A DNA stretch of 64,000 nt from Acytostelium subglobosum LB1 (GCF_000787575.1 NW_012236527.1:496001-560000); one strand, 5' to 3'; numbered from the stretch's first letter, positions 37,014-47,861 are shown. The notes: generated by a model from the letters alone, not told the origin. Numbers and translations: made by a program.

Positions 37014-37898
37014 TTAAAGGAGACAGCGACCAATACGAAATATAACAACAATGGTCGGTGTTGTGGTTGTTGATGCTGTGCTTGGATGATTGCCAGTGGT
37101 AGTAGTGATTGATGCAGTGGTCGTAGCAGTGGTCGTGGCAGTAGTAGCAGTAGTAGAGGCGGTAGTGGTACTCGTGGATGTAGGAGCACCGCATGTCGCA
37201 GAAGGACGTTGACATGTGTTGATCGAAGTACACCAGTGACAACCGCGGACTGCTGCACAGGCGTCTGAAGAAGTGAGTGTTGTGCAGAATGATGATGGTC
37301 TCTCACAGTACGAGCCAACATAGTCAGATTGACATTGACAAATGCCAGCTGGACCAGGCACGATACACTCTCCATGTCCACTGCAGTTCTTTAGACAGCC
37401 AAGGACACTGCAACCTGGGTCTTGATAGTAGGTATCACATTGACACATGCCGTTATTGCAGATGGCATGTCCGTCGCAGACTGTTGGGCTGACACATGAC
37501 TTGCCAAACTGAATGAACATTTGCTTGCCAACAACAGAGATCTTGTATGTTGGTGTGTCAGTCGTCTTTGAGTAGATTATATTGTCCGCGATACGGTTGG
37601 CCAGGTAATTGATGTTGTTGTAGTTGATGCTTGATACGAGTTGATATTGGACATTGGCCACTGGTATATATGGTCGGAAGTCCATTATAATTGATGAGCC
37701 CAATATCCCTGGGATTCCATCGACGACAATGGCAGCATTAAACTGGTTGGGCCTAACGAATGCCAAAGTGCTGCTCGAGTTAGAGTTAAGTATACCGTTG
37801 ATTGTAAGGCAATTGCCAGTGGCACTCCAATCACCACAGCTAATCTGTCCTGGGCCCAGTTTCACGATACCAGTGATCGTTGCATTGTATCCCGCCAT
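37014..37898 (-). pseudogene. EGF-like/Thr-rich surface protein, copy 2 (5'-truncated)
   Basis: An open frame of 294 residues beginning MAGYNATITG, equivalent to the middle of the intact paralogue (PFNAKITAATV). The signal peptide and N-terminal half are missing. The EGF-like modules (CNNGMCQCDTYYQDPGC; CSGHGECIVPGPAGICQC) and Thr/Ala stalk are intact. The last codons read IFRIGRCLL, while the next frame reads YFVLVAVSFNILINN, the expected GPI-signal-like tail, so a one-base shift has removed the anchor signal. Without signal peptide or anchor it cannot act like its paralogue. Confidence 0.65.
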
Positions 37899-38095
37899 AT
37901 ATATTTATTAATAATAATATTATAATGATAGTAAATCAAGAATGATCATTCACTACTTGATGGATTCTGATCCCCCGTCGTTTCGACAATGAGGCCTCGA
38001 GGGAATCTCATGAAGTCTTAATGGATTCAATCCAACAAGGTTGAACATCACTATTATTACTTGAATTGAAATTATAATGATTGATCGTACTAGTA

Positions 38096-39796
38096 TTAGA
38101 TGATGTTAATGACAGCCATCAATGCAAGAACAACTACAACTGAGAGAGGTACTGTTGTTGAAGTGGCTTTGCTTGGATGGTCGCCAGTAGTAGAGGTAGT
38201 AGTGGTAGTGGTAGTAGTTGATGTAGCAGCAGTAGATGTTGTGGGTGTAGTAGTAGTAGGAGTAGTAGTGGTGCTCGTGGTTGGAGTAGGACTGCATGTC
38301 GTAGAGGGACGTAGACATTTGTTGTTTGAAGTACACCAGTGACAACCTTGAGCTGAACTACATGTGTCCGAGGCGGTGAGTGTCGCGCAGTATGATGATG
38401 GTCTCTCACAATACGCACCAACATAGTCGGATTGACATTGACACCTTCCAGATGGACCAGGTACGATGCACTCTCCACGTCCACTGCAGTTCTTCATACA
38501 GCTAGGAACACTGCAACCTGGGTCTTGATAGTAGTCAACACATTGACACATGCCATCATTACAAATAGCATGGCCATTGCAGTCCGTAGCATTGGCACAT
38601 GACTTGCCAAACTGAATGTACAGTTGTTTGCCGTCGGCCACGATCTTGTACTCTGAGTTGTTGTCGGTCATGTTGTAGGTTACTTGGTCCTTGGCACGGT
38701 TGGCTTGGTATGTAATGTCGTTGTTGATGCTCGACATGAGCAGGTATTGGACGTTTGGCAAGGTTGTCATTGTTTTGAAATTGACCAACATTGCCGAGTT
38801 GAGTATCGATGTCGTTCCATTGATGATTACAGGTGCATCAAACTGATTGGGCTGTTTGAATGTCAATCTGCTGCTCGAGTTTGAGGTCACATCACCGTTG
38901 ATCATTATGTTGCCCGAGTCTAGCCATCCATTGCCTATTTGTACTGTGGCTGCGGTGATTTTTGCGTTGAAGGGCTGGAGACGACCGGGTGAGCCGCCAT
39001 TAATCGTATCGAATAATAACTGACCATTGGCACCAAGGTCTAAGTATTCATAGATCCTGGTCGTGGACGATATGACGAATTGGCACGAATAGCCTTTAAA
39101 CGTAGACTTGTGGAGGTTCACGACAGTAAATGGAGTGACCCATATGTATAGAGCAGAGGCGGGATTGTTCACGGTTGACTGATCAATGATCACGTCATCA
39201 ATCATGATATTCACTTGGTCGAATGGTGACGATGGGATCATCGATGTGGGCGAGCCAACGGATGTGAAATTGGCCAAGTTCACTCTCCACAATGTGACCT
39301 TGGTGTTGCCAGTGAAGTAGACAGTGCTTACATTGCTATAATAGATGATGCAGTATGTGTTGTTGCTTGCGAATATGTTGCCAGGGACTTTGGACTCTGT
39401 GACGTTGACGAATGCATTGGTGAAACGCGACTCGCTGACATTGAATGTGCTATTGATGACTGTGAATGTAAGCTTGGCCATATCACCCTGTGTGTTACTA
39501 TCATTTCTTGGGCCGACCGCTGTGAGACTGTTGAACGTGACGTCTGCAGACAATGTGATCACTGACTCTTCAATGTTTGAAGCCAAGTCAATCACGGCAT
39601 CGTCTGTGGTGCTGGGCAACACATTGCCAATCCAATTGGCAGTGTCACCAAACTGACACTTCAAATCAGATGAGCAGCTGACAGTCGAGTTCCAGTACAC
39701 AGTCTTTGCATCATTAGTCTGGATACAATTGAACAATGTCCAAACCAACAATATATGTCCAATTAATATGATATATCTATTATTTGTAGTTGACAT
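38096..39796 (-). CDS. EGF-like, Thr-rich, probably GPI-anchored surface protein, copy 3 (intact)
   Basis: A single exon of 566 residues: signal peptide (YIILIGHILLVWTLFNCIQT), a long beta-rich N-terminal region with many N-glycosylation sequons (TVYWNSTVSC; FGDTANWIGNVLP; LDLGANGQLLF), then at about 395-465 two EGF-like modules (CNDGMCQCVDYYQDPGC; CSGRGECIVPGPSGRCQC). A PSI-like cluster (CSSAQGCHWC), a Thr/Pro/Ser stalk of about 65 residues and a hydrophobic C-terminus (SVVVVLALMAVINII) without charged tail suggest a GPI anchor. Function unknown; the layout suits a cell-surface or matrix protein. It shares a 631-bp divergent upstream region with the second G8 gene. Confidence 0.82.
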   Translation of the reverse strand: MSTTNNRYIILIGHILLVWTLFNCIQTNDAKTVYWNSTVSCSSDLKCQFGDTANWIGNVLPSTTDDAVIDLASNIEESVITLSADVTFNSLTAVGPRNDSNTQGDMAKLTFTVINSTFNVSESRFTNAFVNVTESKVPGNIFASNNTYCIIYYSNVSTVYFTGNTKVTLWRVNLANFTSVGSPTSMIPSSPFDQVNIMIDDVIIDQSTVNNPASALYIWVTPFTVVNLHKSTFKGYSCQFVISSTTRIYEYLDLGANGQLLFDTINGGSPGRLQPFNAKITAATVQIGNGWLDSGNIMINGDVTSNSSSRLTFKQPNQFDAPVIINGTTSILNSAMLVNFKTMTTLPNVQYLLMSSINNDITYQANRAKDQVTYNMTDNNSEYKIVADGKQLYIQFGKSCANATDCNGHAICNDGMCQCVDYYQDPGCSVPSCMKNCSGRGECIVPGPSGRCQCQSDYVGAYCERPSSYCATLTASDTCSSAQGCHWCTSNNKCLRPSTTCSPTPTTSTTTTPTTTTPTTSTAATSTTTTTTTTSTTGDHPSKATSTTVPLSVVVVLALMAVINII

Positions 39797-40427
39797 TATT
39801 TATAACTAGTTATAATTATTTATACTATGAGTCGATTCGAATTTGATCGATTCGAATCGTCATCAGTAGTTTTTTGTTCGTGCAACTCTTCGTTGATCAT
39901 TTAGAAAACTTCGTACAAGTATGATTATCTTTCACTCCAGATACATATACATATCTATTACTAAGCTTTAGACTCAAGTCATAGAGGATTGATGATCATA
40001 GTGACACTACTCCATAATCATCTAGTACTTTCGAGTCCTAATGATCATCCTCAACTGTACACTTGCTGATGAATAGTATGATTATGTCCATCCCCTATCC
40101 AACCCAACCCAACTACTACTACTATTACTACGCTTCAATTCTAACTAACAGCGATCTCGACATGACAGGTTATAAATATCTTCAGGTGTTAGAACGCTCG
40201 TCCAAACATTCGTAATGAGCATATTCGAATGCGACATGTTGGGCCAACCGACAAAACCCTTTGAAGCGGCACCCAACAAAAGCCAAATATCGGGTCGAGC
40301 TTGTTCAGCGAATGGCTCTGACAACTTAGGTATGACAAGCTTGTAAATATCCATCCATCATTGACATGACACCAATCACAACTACTCATTCCCATTCATT
40401 CATTCAACTTCCACTACACATTCAATC
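39797..40427. other. divergent promoter region with a small ORF
   Basis: Between copy 3 of the EGF-like gene (-) and G8 copy 2 (+). A 69-codon minus-strand ORF at 40145..40354 (SEPFAEQARPDIWLLLGAAS; TSVLTPEDIYNLS) has coding-like composition but no family is recognised and it may be a fragment. TCGATTCGAAT repeats occur at 39832-39860. Confidence 0.4.
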
Positions 40428-43400
40428 ATGCGATTACAATTATCTCTATTTATTCTAATATTGATCACATTCAGTTCCAGTTCTGTTGTCTACTCTGTAA
40501 ATATTAATTGATATAACTAATTTGGAACTATTCCAATCACTCACTAACTCACTCAATCACTTAATTATTATTTTAGGCCACTTGCTCGGTTGACCCAGTA
40601 TGGCGTGACCCTGCACCATCACCTGATGGACCGGTATCTCCACCATTCACAACATCCACATCACCTTATGTATTCAATCTTCCATCATATAATGATTGGA
40701 ATTATAATACATGGTATGGTGGATTGCTTGGTTACACTCAGTTGCCAACTGGAGCATTGTACTCTGGTATCGATATCGGTGGTTCACTCAACGTCACTCA
40801 TAGCAAATGGAATGGACAGAACTTTGTGATGGCATCACTTGCCCGAGACTTTTATCTTCGCAAGGATCACACCTATACCATGTCCTTGGACCTGCTCACG
40901 GGCACTGCCAACCTGGCTGTCAACCTCTCATTGTGCGCCTATCCCTCGTACAATGTCACAAGGGGCAAGTTCAGGTTCGAGAGTGGTGTGCTTGAGACTT
41001 CAACATGCTTCCCATTCACTCAGACAGGTGTTAACCTCGCCAAGAATACTGCATGGACGTCGGTATCATTGACATTCACCCCATTGGCGGACATACCAAT
41101 TACTCCTCTTGGTTTGAGTATGTTCACCAAGCCCAATGCCAACCCATCAACTGTGTTCTTGAGGGGAATGAAGTTCACCGTTCTAGCTGCCCCTCACACC
41201 CCTCCAACTTTGCTCACCAAGGACTCTGAGATCGTAAACCTTCGCAAGCCAACTACTGGTCTGATCGCACAAAACAGATCTACTTGCCCACATCTCCAGA
41301 GTGGTCTACTTCATTGGCATGATCCCGCTACATGGGGTGGAGCCATCCCATCGCCATCATCCGTGATCACACTACCAGAGAACTCCAAAGTACTCATCTC
41401 ATCATGTTCAATCATTCCCGGTGCGGTGTTCCTGAAGATTGTGGTGCCAGCCACAAGCCAGCTTATCTTCTCGGACGCCTCATACTCGATGACAATCCAG
41501 GACATGGATGTTCGCGGCCAGCTCCTCATGGGAACAAGTACATGCAGGATGAATGGCAATATTGAGATTGTGTTCACTGGTCAGTACACGACCGCGGACA
41601 CCATTGCACCAAGGATGGGCAGCAAGGGAATTGCAGTGGCCAAGGGTGGATACATCAGTGTCCAGGGCAAGCAGTACTATAAGACATGGTCGAGACTCGC
41701 CTCACATGCCTATGCATACGAATCAATCATCTACCTACAGGACACTGTCAACTGGGAGCCTGGCCAAAAGGTGTTCATCACGACCTCCAAGTACAAGGAC
41801 GAGTTGTACCCTCAGAATGAGGTCCGAGTCATCCGCGCAATCTCTGGAAACAAGATTGAGTTCACCGAGCCCTTGCAATTCTTCCATTATGCTGGCCAGG
41901 AGTACCAAGCCGAGGTGGGACTATTGTCACGTCGCATTGTGTTCCGTGGAGCCAACGACTCGGATGCCAATCAGTTTGGTGGACATGTCCTGACAATGAG
42001 CAATGGACAATTTGCTGGAATTGAATTGATCAAGATGGGCCAAACCAACATCAAAGGACGTTACCCACTCCACTTCCATCTGGCAGGCGTGGTGAACAAC
42101 TCATACATCTCAGACTGCTCGACACACGACACATTCTACCGCTGCTACACGATCCATGGCACCAACAACTTGTTGCTCACACAGAATGTCGCCTTCAATG
42201 CCATCGGACATTGTTACTACATTGAGGATGGTGTCGAAGAGAACAACACCATCTCATTCAATCTTGCCGCATCCGTCCACACCATTGGTCGTCCGGCCGA
42301 TGGCTCTGCCCAGAATGCCCAGTTTGGTGAGACTTTCCAGCAGTCACCCACACTCACCCAGCCCGCAGACTCTGCCGCCGGTTGCTTCTACATCACCAAC
42401 GCGTACAACCGTATCGTTGGCAATGCTGCCTCTGGTGGATGGGCATCATACGCCTTCCCTAACCTCGTCGCACCAGTCGGATTCTACAGGAATCAGACCA
42501 ACATCCAGCCCGAGTCAAGGCCCACATTGGAGTTTGATGGAAACACAGCACATTCATCTGGATACTACTTTAACAACTTTGGAGCATGCATCTATTGTGG
42601 TGGTCGCCTGTACTATGCCAACAGTACTACTGATCAGCTCACCTATATCTCTGGTCGCCAGGCACGCGAGACCAAGGACGCAGTTGGCAAGACTGCTTGG
42701 ATGAGATGGACCAACACCAAGACATGGCAGTGTCCCAATGGAGTGGGTCATTGGGGCAATCAGGTAGAGGTCGAGGTCTACGAGTCGCACGACAATGAGA
42801 AGTCTGGTACAGTGTTTGGCGCGGCCTGGATGAACAACGCCATCATCAATGGGTTCTCAAACAATCCGGTGGACCTCCGCTTCGAGGAGTACTACGAGTC
42901 AATCAAACGTCAAGGCTTCCAGTTCTACGACACTGTCACTCAAACAATCATCACCAACATCAACTTCCGCAACTTCCAGCACGATCCAACTGCGCCACAT
43001 CCCGAAGCCGACAACTCGGTCATCGTGTCCATGACCCACAGCGATCTGAACAAGCCACAGCAGATCTCGGCTACGCGCAACATCACCTTCACCAACGTGC
43101 AGCACTCACAGATCATTGGCCATTACATCAGAGAGACTGGTGCCAGCCGTTACTTCAACTACATCGACTGGGATGGTTCCAGCGTCGGCGAGACCACACC
43201 ACAGATCATCGGCTCCTCACTCAACTGGTGGTACTTTAGCAACAGCTGCGTGTTCAAACCCGAGTGGCGAGTACATGTCTGTCCCAAGGGCAGCGCGCAG
43301 ATCGGCACCATCTTGTTTGAGTCGCCCGGTCTCACAGCTCGCCTCGAGGAGCACACCATACTTGGCAACACTTCGTTGTTCGCACCAAACCTTCCTGCTG

Positions 43401-43982
43401 GTCCGCACACGGCCTACTTCACCAGCAACCCAGTGATCACCGGCATGCTCAACATGGGCTGGCATCTGAACTTTGCCAACTTGGTCTCACCACCAACGTT
43501 CACTCTTCAAATAAGGCAGATACCATTTGGTAACTACCTATTGTTGGCTGTGCCCTACCCTGCTGGAACTACATTCACTGGTGTTGCCGAGCACACATCG
43601 GGTAACCCAAGGACCACTCTGACCAAGGCCACCTCACAAACTGCTGTACTATCTGGCAATGGATCATTATATCACTTTGATGGTAGTAACCTATTTATCA
43701 AACTTGTCAATCCCAAGTTGACTGGTTCATCATCTGAGGCATATACAAGAGGTGGAGCATCTGTTGTAAGTTATACTATTCATTCATTCATTCATTCATT
43801 TATTCATTCATTCATTCATTCAAACATCTATATTCATTCACTTTGCTAATCAATCAATCTCGATCCTTCACTCATTTAAGATAAACTTGTATCGTGGATA
43901 CCAATATTCGATCACAGCAACATGTCCTACATCAGATTGCAAGCGCACTATTCCATCTGTCTTGCCAACATGGTCCAACTAA
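40428..43982 (+). CDS. secreted G8-domain / parallel beta-helix protein, copy 2
   Basis: Three exons, 40428..40496, 40577..43765 and 43881..43982, give 1119 residues. Exon 1 is a signal peptide (LSLFILILITFSSSSVVYS). Domain order is as in copy 1: WRDPAPSPDG start, G8 at about 255-385 (LLHWHDPATWGGAIPSPSSV), beta-helix at about 495-790 (GRYPLHFHLAGVVNNSYIS) and a short last exon with TATCPTSDC. The last intron is shared with copy 1 in place and phase; the first intron is not present in copy 1. The core is nearly identical in DNA to copy 1 while the ends are diverged. The role is inferred to be extracellular. Confidence 0.88.
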
Positions 43983-44334
43983 CTTGCAAAGTAGATGGGT
44001 GTCGCACGACAGGTCTTTAACATTTTGCAAAGTGAGTTTGCAACACATGCATTCACAACTCAGGTCATTTGTTTTCGCACAAACACAACAATAATAATTA
44101 CTACTTATAATAATAATAATAATAATAAAAATGGATACAGATAATAATTATAATAATAATAATAGATTAGAGATAACAACTGTGTTGTTCAAAAGATTGA
44201 TCACAAATAAGATTGTGTTTAGATCTATTATGTCACAGGTGAAGGTGATACATCGACGTTATTAATTTGAATCACAATTGAACATCATAAAGGATAATAA
44301 AGCAACATAACTTATATTACATAGATGGATGTAT

Positions 44335-45543
44335 TCATTCTAGATAGTCTTCGTAGACTTCTTCATGAATTTCATATTCCACCTGATCATCAGATACTGG
44401 ATCGTAGAATTCTAGAAGGTAGTCGATGATCTCTTTGGTGGAGTCGCGTATTGCTATGTGCCATGTCTCATGAATGTCGCCTTCACTTCGATTCAAATGC
44501 AGGAACTTGAGCTTTGGGAGATTGGAAGTGAGTGCTGCACTAGCCATCGCGGCAGATGTACAGCCCTCTGTTCGATTATTATGAAGAAACTCTATGATGG
44601 GGATCGAGGCTGCTCTGTCCATCGCAGCAGTGGTACAGCCCTCTGTTCGATTGTGGTGTAGCCACTGGACAATATCCAGATGTCCAAGGAATGCAGCTTC
44701 ATCCATCGCGTTGGTAGTGCAGCCCTCGGTCCTGTTGATATGCAAGTACTCCAGAGTGTTGAGATGGCCATACTTGGCGGCTAGGTCCATTGCCCGCTCA
44801 AGACACCCTTCTGTTCTGTTGTGATGCAGGAAGTCAACTACGTTGACGTGGCCTGATTGTGCCGCAAAGATCATGGCGTTCGTTGTACATCCCTCAGTCC
44901 TATTATGATGAAGGAACTTGATTACATCTAGATGTCCATTATATGACGCCGTGTTCATAGCCTGAACGGTACAGCCTTCCTTGCGATGGACGTGCAAGAA
45001 CTGGACGATGTCCAATCGGCCAAACATTGCGGCGGTATCCATTGCACGCTCAGTGCACTCTTGATCAGGGTCGAGATGAAGGTGACGGGTAACATCGAGG
45101 GAGCCAGAATAGTCCAGTGCTCTGTATGTCGCCTTCAGTCCACATTCTTGTAGTTGTACGATTGAGTGTAGGTCTCCAACCAGTGCCATCCAATCAACGA
45201 CGTAGCAAGTGTCTGTATCACTTTGTTTATGGAGTAGTTGTTGAATGGCATCTCTGCGATGTGACTTTATGTATGATACTATATATCTATGTGCACTCGC
45301 CTTGAGCCCCTTTGTAAAGAAGTCTGTTGGTACACATGTAGGCTGTACACTAACATAGACGATCCATCTTTGAACCAACTGTTCCCAATTCATTCTCTTC
45401 AAATAGCCACGTCCATGTACTATCCCATTAACCAATCGAACTCTATCAAATATAAACAATCTTAACCATCTTATATTAATTATATGTTTGAACAACAGTG
45501 TTGATCTATCTGTATCTATATCTGTATCTGTATCTTTGATCAT
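44335..45543 (-). CDS. ankyrin-repeat protein of the FLHxNRTEGCT type
   Basis: A single exon of 402 residues from ATG at 45543. Residues 1-130 lack repeats (LFKHIINIRWLRLFIFDRV start, as in other dictyostelid ankyrin families). From about 165 to 370 there are about seven ankyrin-like units built on EGCTxxAMxxAAxxGHLDIVxFLHxNR, with HHNRTEGC repeated almost unchanged. The last 30 residues are acidic. These proteins form large, fast-evolving amoebal families of unknown function. No other domain is seen. Confidence 0.85.
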   Translation of the reverse strand: MIKDTDTDIDTDRSTLLFKHIINIRWLRLFIFDRVRLVNGIVHGRGYLKRMNWEQLVQRWIVYVSVQPTCVPTDFFTKGLKASAHRYIVSYIKSHRRDAIQQLLHKQSDTDTCYVVDWMALVGDLHSIVQLQECGLKATYRALDYSGSLDVTRHLHLDPDQECTERAMDTAAMFGRLDIVQFLHVHRKEGCTVQAMNTASYNGHLDVIKFLHHNRTEGCTTNAMIFAAQSGHVNVVDFLHHNRTEGCLERAMDLAAKYGHLNTLEYLHINRTEGCTTNAMDEAAFLGHLDIVQWLHHNRTEGCTTAAMDRAASIPIIEFLHNNRTEGCTSAAMASAALTSNLPKLKFLHLNRSEGDIHETWHIAIRDSTKEIIDYLLEFYDPVSDDQVEYEIHEEVYEDYLE

Positions 45544-45632
45544 TGTTGTAAAATGAATGATTGATTGAAGTTTAATCGCGATATTTATTGTTTGGCGGCA
45601 CGCGGTGGACTGGAATTGATGAACAATAATGA

Positions 45633-46567
45633 TCAGATGGCAATGAAGCATCCCCTTGCGTCTGTGATGGTCGATATGACATTATTCGTCTCAATTGATA
45701 TAGTATTCAAATGCTTCCTCGTATGTGGATTCTGCTTCGTCTTTACAATCTCTGTGATCACTGATGAGATACTCATGGTGTCCTGTTTGATTGGAATGAT
45801 TCCAGTGTTAGTGAGTGAGTGAGCGAGTGATTGATTGGAATGGTTCCAGTCTCCCACGGATACATACTGATACAATCTTGTTGATTAGGTATGAATAGTC
45901 TTTGGAGAGGGTGTCGTCTTGTCTCATTGTACGGTAGAGTTGATCAACTCGATACCAATAGATGCCAAGTGAATCATCTTCTCAAGTCCACGACAGAGTG
46001 CTGCCTGTTGTGATTGATTTGACAACTTGGCAAGTACCCCTGCAGTGCGCCAAAGTATTCATTGTACTGCTCTTCCAACTCGAATGATTCATTGCTGGTT
46101 GTCAATGAATTGGGCTTCTCATTCATCACCAATGTGTCGTCCTCCATCGTCTCCTTGATCTCGGTGAACAGTGCCTCCACCGCCGGCGGACTTCATGTCC
46201 TTGGGCACCTTGCGATTGAACTGATGGATCTTCATCGTGGACTCTATCGATATCCTCTCGATCTCTTGCTGTGTAGTCGGTATCTTGAAATGCTCAAAGT
46301 ATCGCGCTGTCAAACTGGTTGTCGGGGAACACTTTAACCCTCCAAGGTAATCGAGGTCACTTGTTCTTGGTTGCCGAGGTAGTGGATGAGGTTGTCGATG
46401 TTGAGGTTTCTGGTTGTGATCTTTCTACATTATCCACAATAGATACATCAACGGTCTCATTCATTATCACTTCCTGTTGTTGGTCTTCTTGTTGTCCTTG
46501 TAGTTATTTTGTTGATTATCATCATGTTCATGGTCATCACTAACATCCCCTTCTTCTTTCCAGCCAT
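45633..46567 (-). pseudogene. unrecognised host gene broken into several frames
   Basis: From ATG at 46567 (MAGKKKG) the minus strand shows coding-like stretches that continue each other only by changing frame: an Asp/Asn-rich part (SDDHEHDDNQQNN), a Thr/Ser part (VDVSIVDNVERSQPETS), RYFEHFKIPTTQQEIERISI, then LFTEIKETMEDDTLVMNEKP, QAALCRGLEKMIHLASIGIE and YRTMRQDDTLSKDYSYLI. A plausible intron, 45905 to 45817, with two GGAAYNRTTCC motifs leads to a last exon (MSISSVITEIVKTKQNPHT). At least four shifts are needed. No family is recognised; it is predicted to be helical. Either a decaying gene or a poorly sequenced one. Confidence 0.5.
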
Positions 46568-47366
46568 TAAATATATTGTTATTACTATTATTATTATCTC
46601 TATCACTTCAACAACACATAATAAAGATCAAAGTAGTTTGAGGATTGAGAGAACAGGGAGGGTGACAACCTAGCTACCCCCACCTTTGCGTTCATCCATG
46701 AACTTCTCACTTTGACAATTGTTGACTTCGCTCAATCATTCACTCGACTTACAGATACACAATATATATATATATATTCAATTGTGGAGATGAAATATAT
46801 ATCCACAAATGAATGCTATCAATTCTGTTATATTTGTTGTTGATGTAATGAAAGTGCGAGTTGGTCCATCTCAGATAATTATATCCATGTCCATGCCAGT
46901 TCCAAAAGGTCCATGGTCTTTAGTTTTCCAGAGCTTTGGTTATGGATGATGGATTTCCATTCGAATGGCCTGGTGTGTAGTTCACATTGACTCGTTGGAT
47001 GGACTCTGGAATAAAGATGAATGGGGAATTGTATGAATCAATTAATTGATTAAATGATTGATAAATGACCTTAATAATTATTTATGCCACCCTTTTTGTT
47101 TGTAAACGTGATGTGTAAAGCACAGTGTAGTAGTCGAGTTGGGTGATCTGGCAAAGAGCATTGATTAGGCATGACTAGTGCTTGGTCTTCAAATGCTCAT
47201 CCAGGCCACTCTTCCGATCAACCCCTTGGTAACTGCTTAGACACCAGATGGAGGTGATAATTTGATTGAACATATGCGAACCTACAAAGAATAAATACTA
47301 CTAGTGCGGTAATCATCATCATCACTGTGTTGATATATTTGTGTATGTGTGTTGTTGATTGGTTAG
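46568..47366. other. intergenic region, nothing recognised
   Basis: AT-rich sequence with no ORF, repeat or splice pattern that supports a gene. Confidence 0.5.
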
Positions 47367-47461
47367 CCTACACCTCTTATATTATCATTTTGATCGATAG
47401 AATGGATGATTAAGGAATTAACCCACCACAAATGCCAAAATGATAATATAAGAGGTGTAGG
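47367..47461. repeat. 26-bp perfect inverted repeat
   Basis: Arms 47367..47392 and 47436..47461 are exact reverse complements separated by 43 nt; similarity continues a few bases outward. It starts just after a GGTTAG word. No coding sequence is interrupted that I can see. Confidence 0.75.
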
Positions 47462-47508
47462 CCAATTAATTTCCTTCCACCACAAACCAGGGTAAATGAG
47501 GCTTTAGC

Positions 47509-47735
47509 AGGGTCAATTTGTCTTTCAAATAGAAGCAGTTTATATACAGATACAACAACAACAGCAACAACAGCAGCAGCAACAACAACAACAACAAGTA
47601 TACATTGCTGCGGCACCTCAACACACTGCAGCCTACATCGACCCAACCACTGCATCATCTTACATCCCCTGTGCCATTGGGATCGATCCATTGAGATTGA
47701 GTGATGACTGCACAACCGCATCGTTTACGCCTTGA
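47509..47735 (+). pseudogene. Gln-rich protein exon, probably cut by an inversion
   Basis: After a CTTTAG acceptor-like site, the plus frame reads QGQFVFQIEAVYIQ, a Gln run of about 15, then VYIAAAPQHTAAYIDPTTAS and SYIP. The next bases are antisense to a coding-like minus-strand ORF (47890..47660; SLYHNPQQSYYDPIQYYQAQ and so on, ending SIPMAQGM). The switch falls exactly in a 19-bp inverted repeat (47651..47669 and 47843..47861), and both arms encode ASSYIP in the same frame. The simplest reading is one Gln/Tyr-rich gene end whose last 170 bp has been inverted, in the genome or in the assembly. Confidence 0.5.
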
Positions 47736-47861
47736 TAGAGGATGGGCATAGAGGTGGCCAGAGGAGAGATGGTTGGCGTCTGTGCCTGGTAGTATTGGAT
47801 TGGGTCGTAGTAGCTCTGTTGAGGGTTGTGATACAGGCTGGCGGGGATGTAAGATGATGCA
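47651..47861. repeat. 19-bp inverted repeat bounding an apparently inverted segment
   Basis: TGCATCATCTTACATCCCC at 47651 is exactly repeated in reverse complement at 47843..47861. The 173 bp between the arms has its open frame on the minus strand, while the left flank is coding on the plus strand. Confidence 0.7.

Noticed and set aside
39832-39860. TCGATTCGAAT direct repeats resembling a tRNA B box
   Set aside because: No A box or acceptor stem at the right distance; AT-rich simple repeat.
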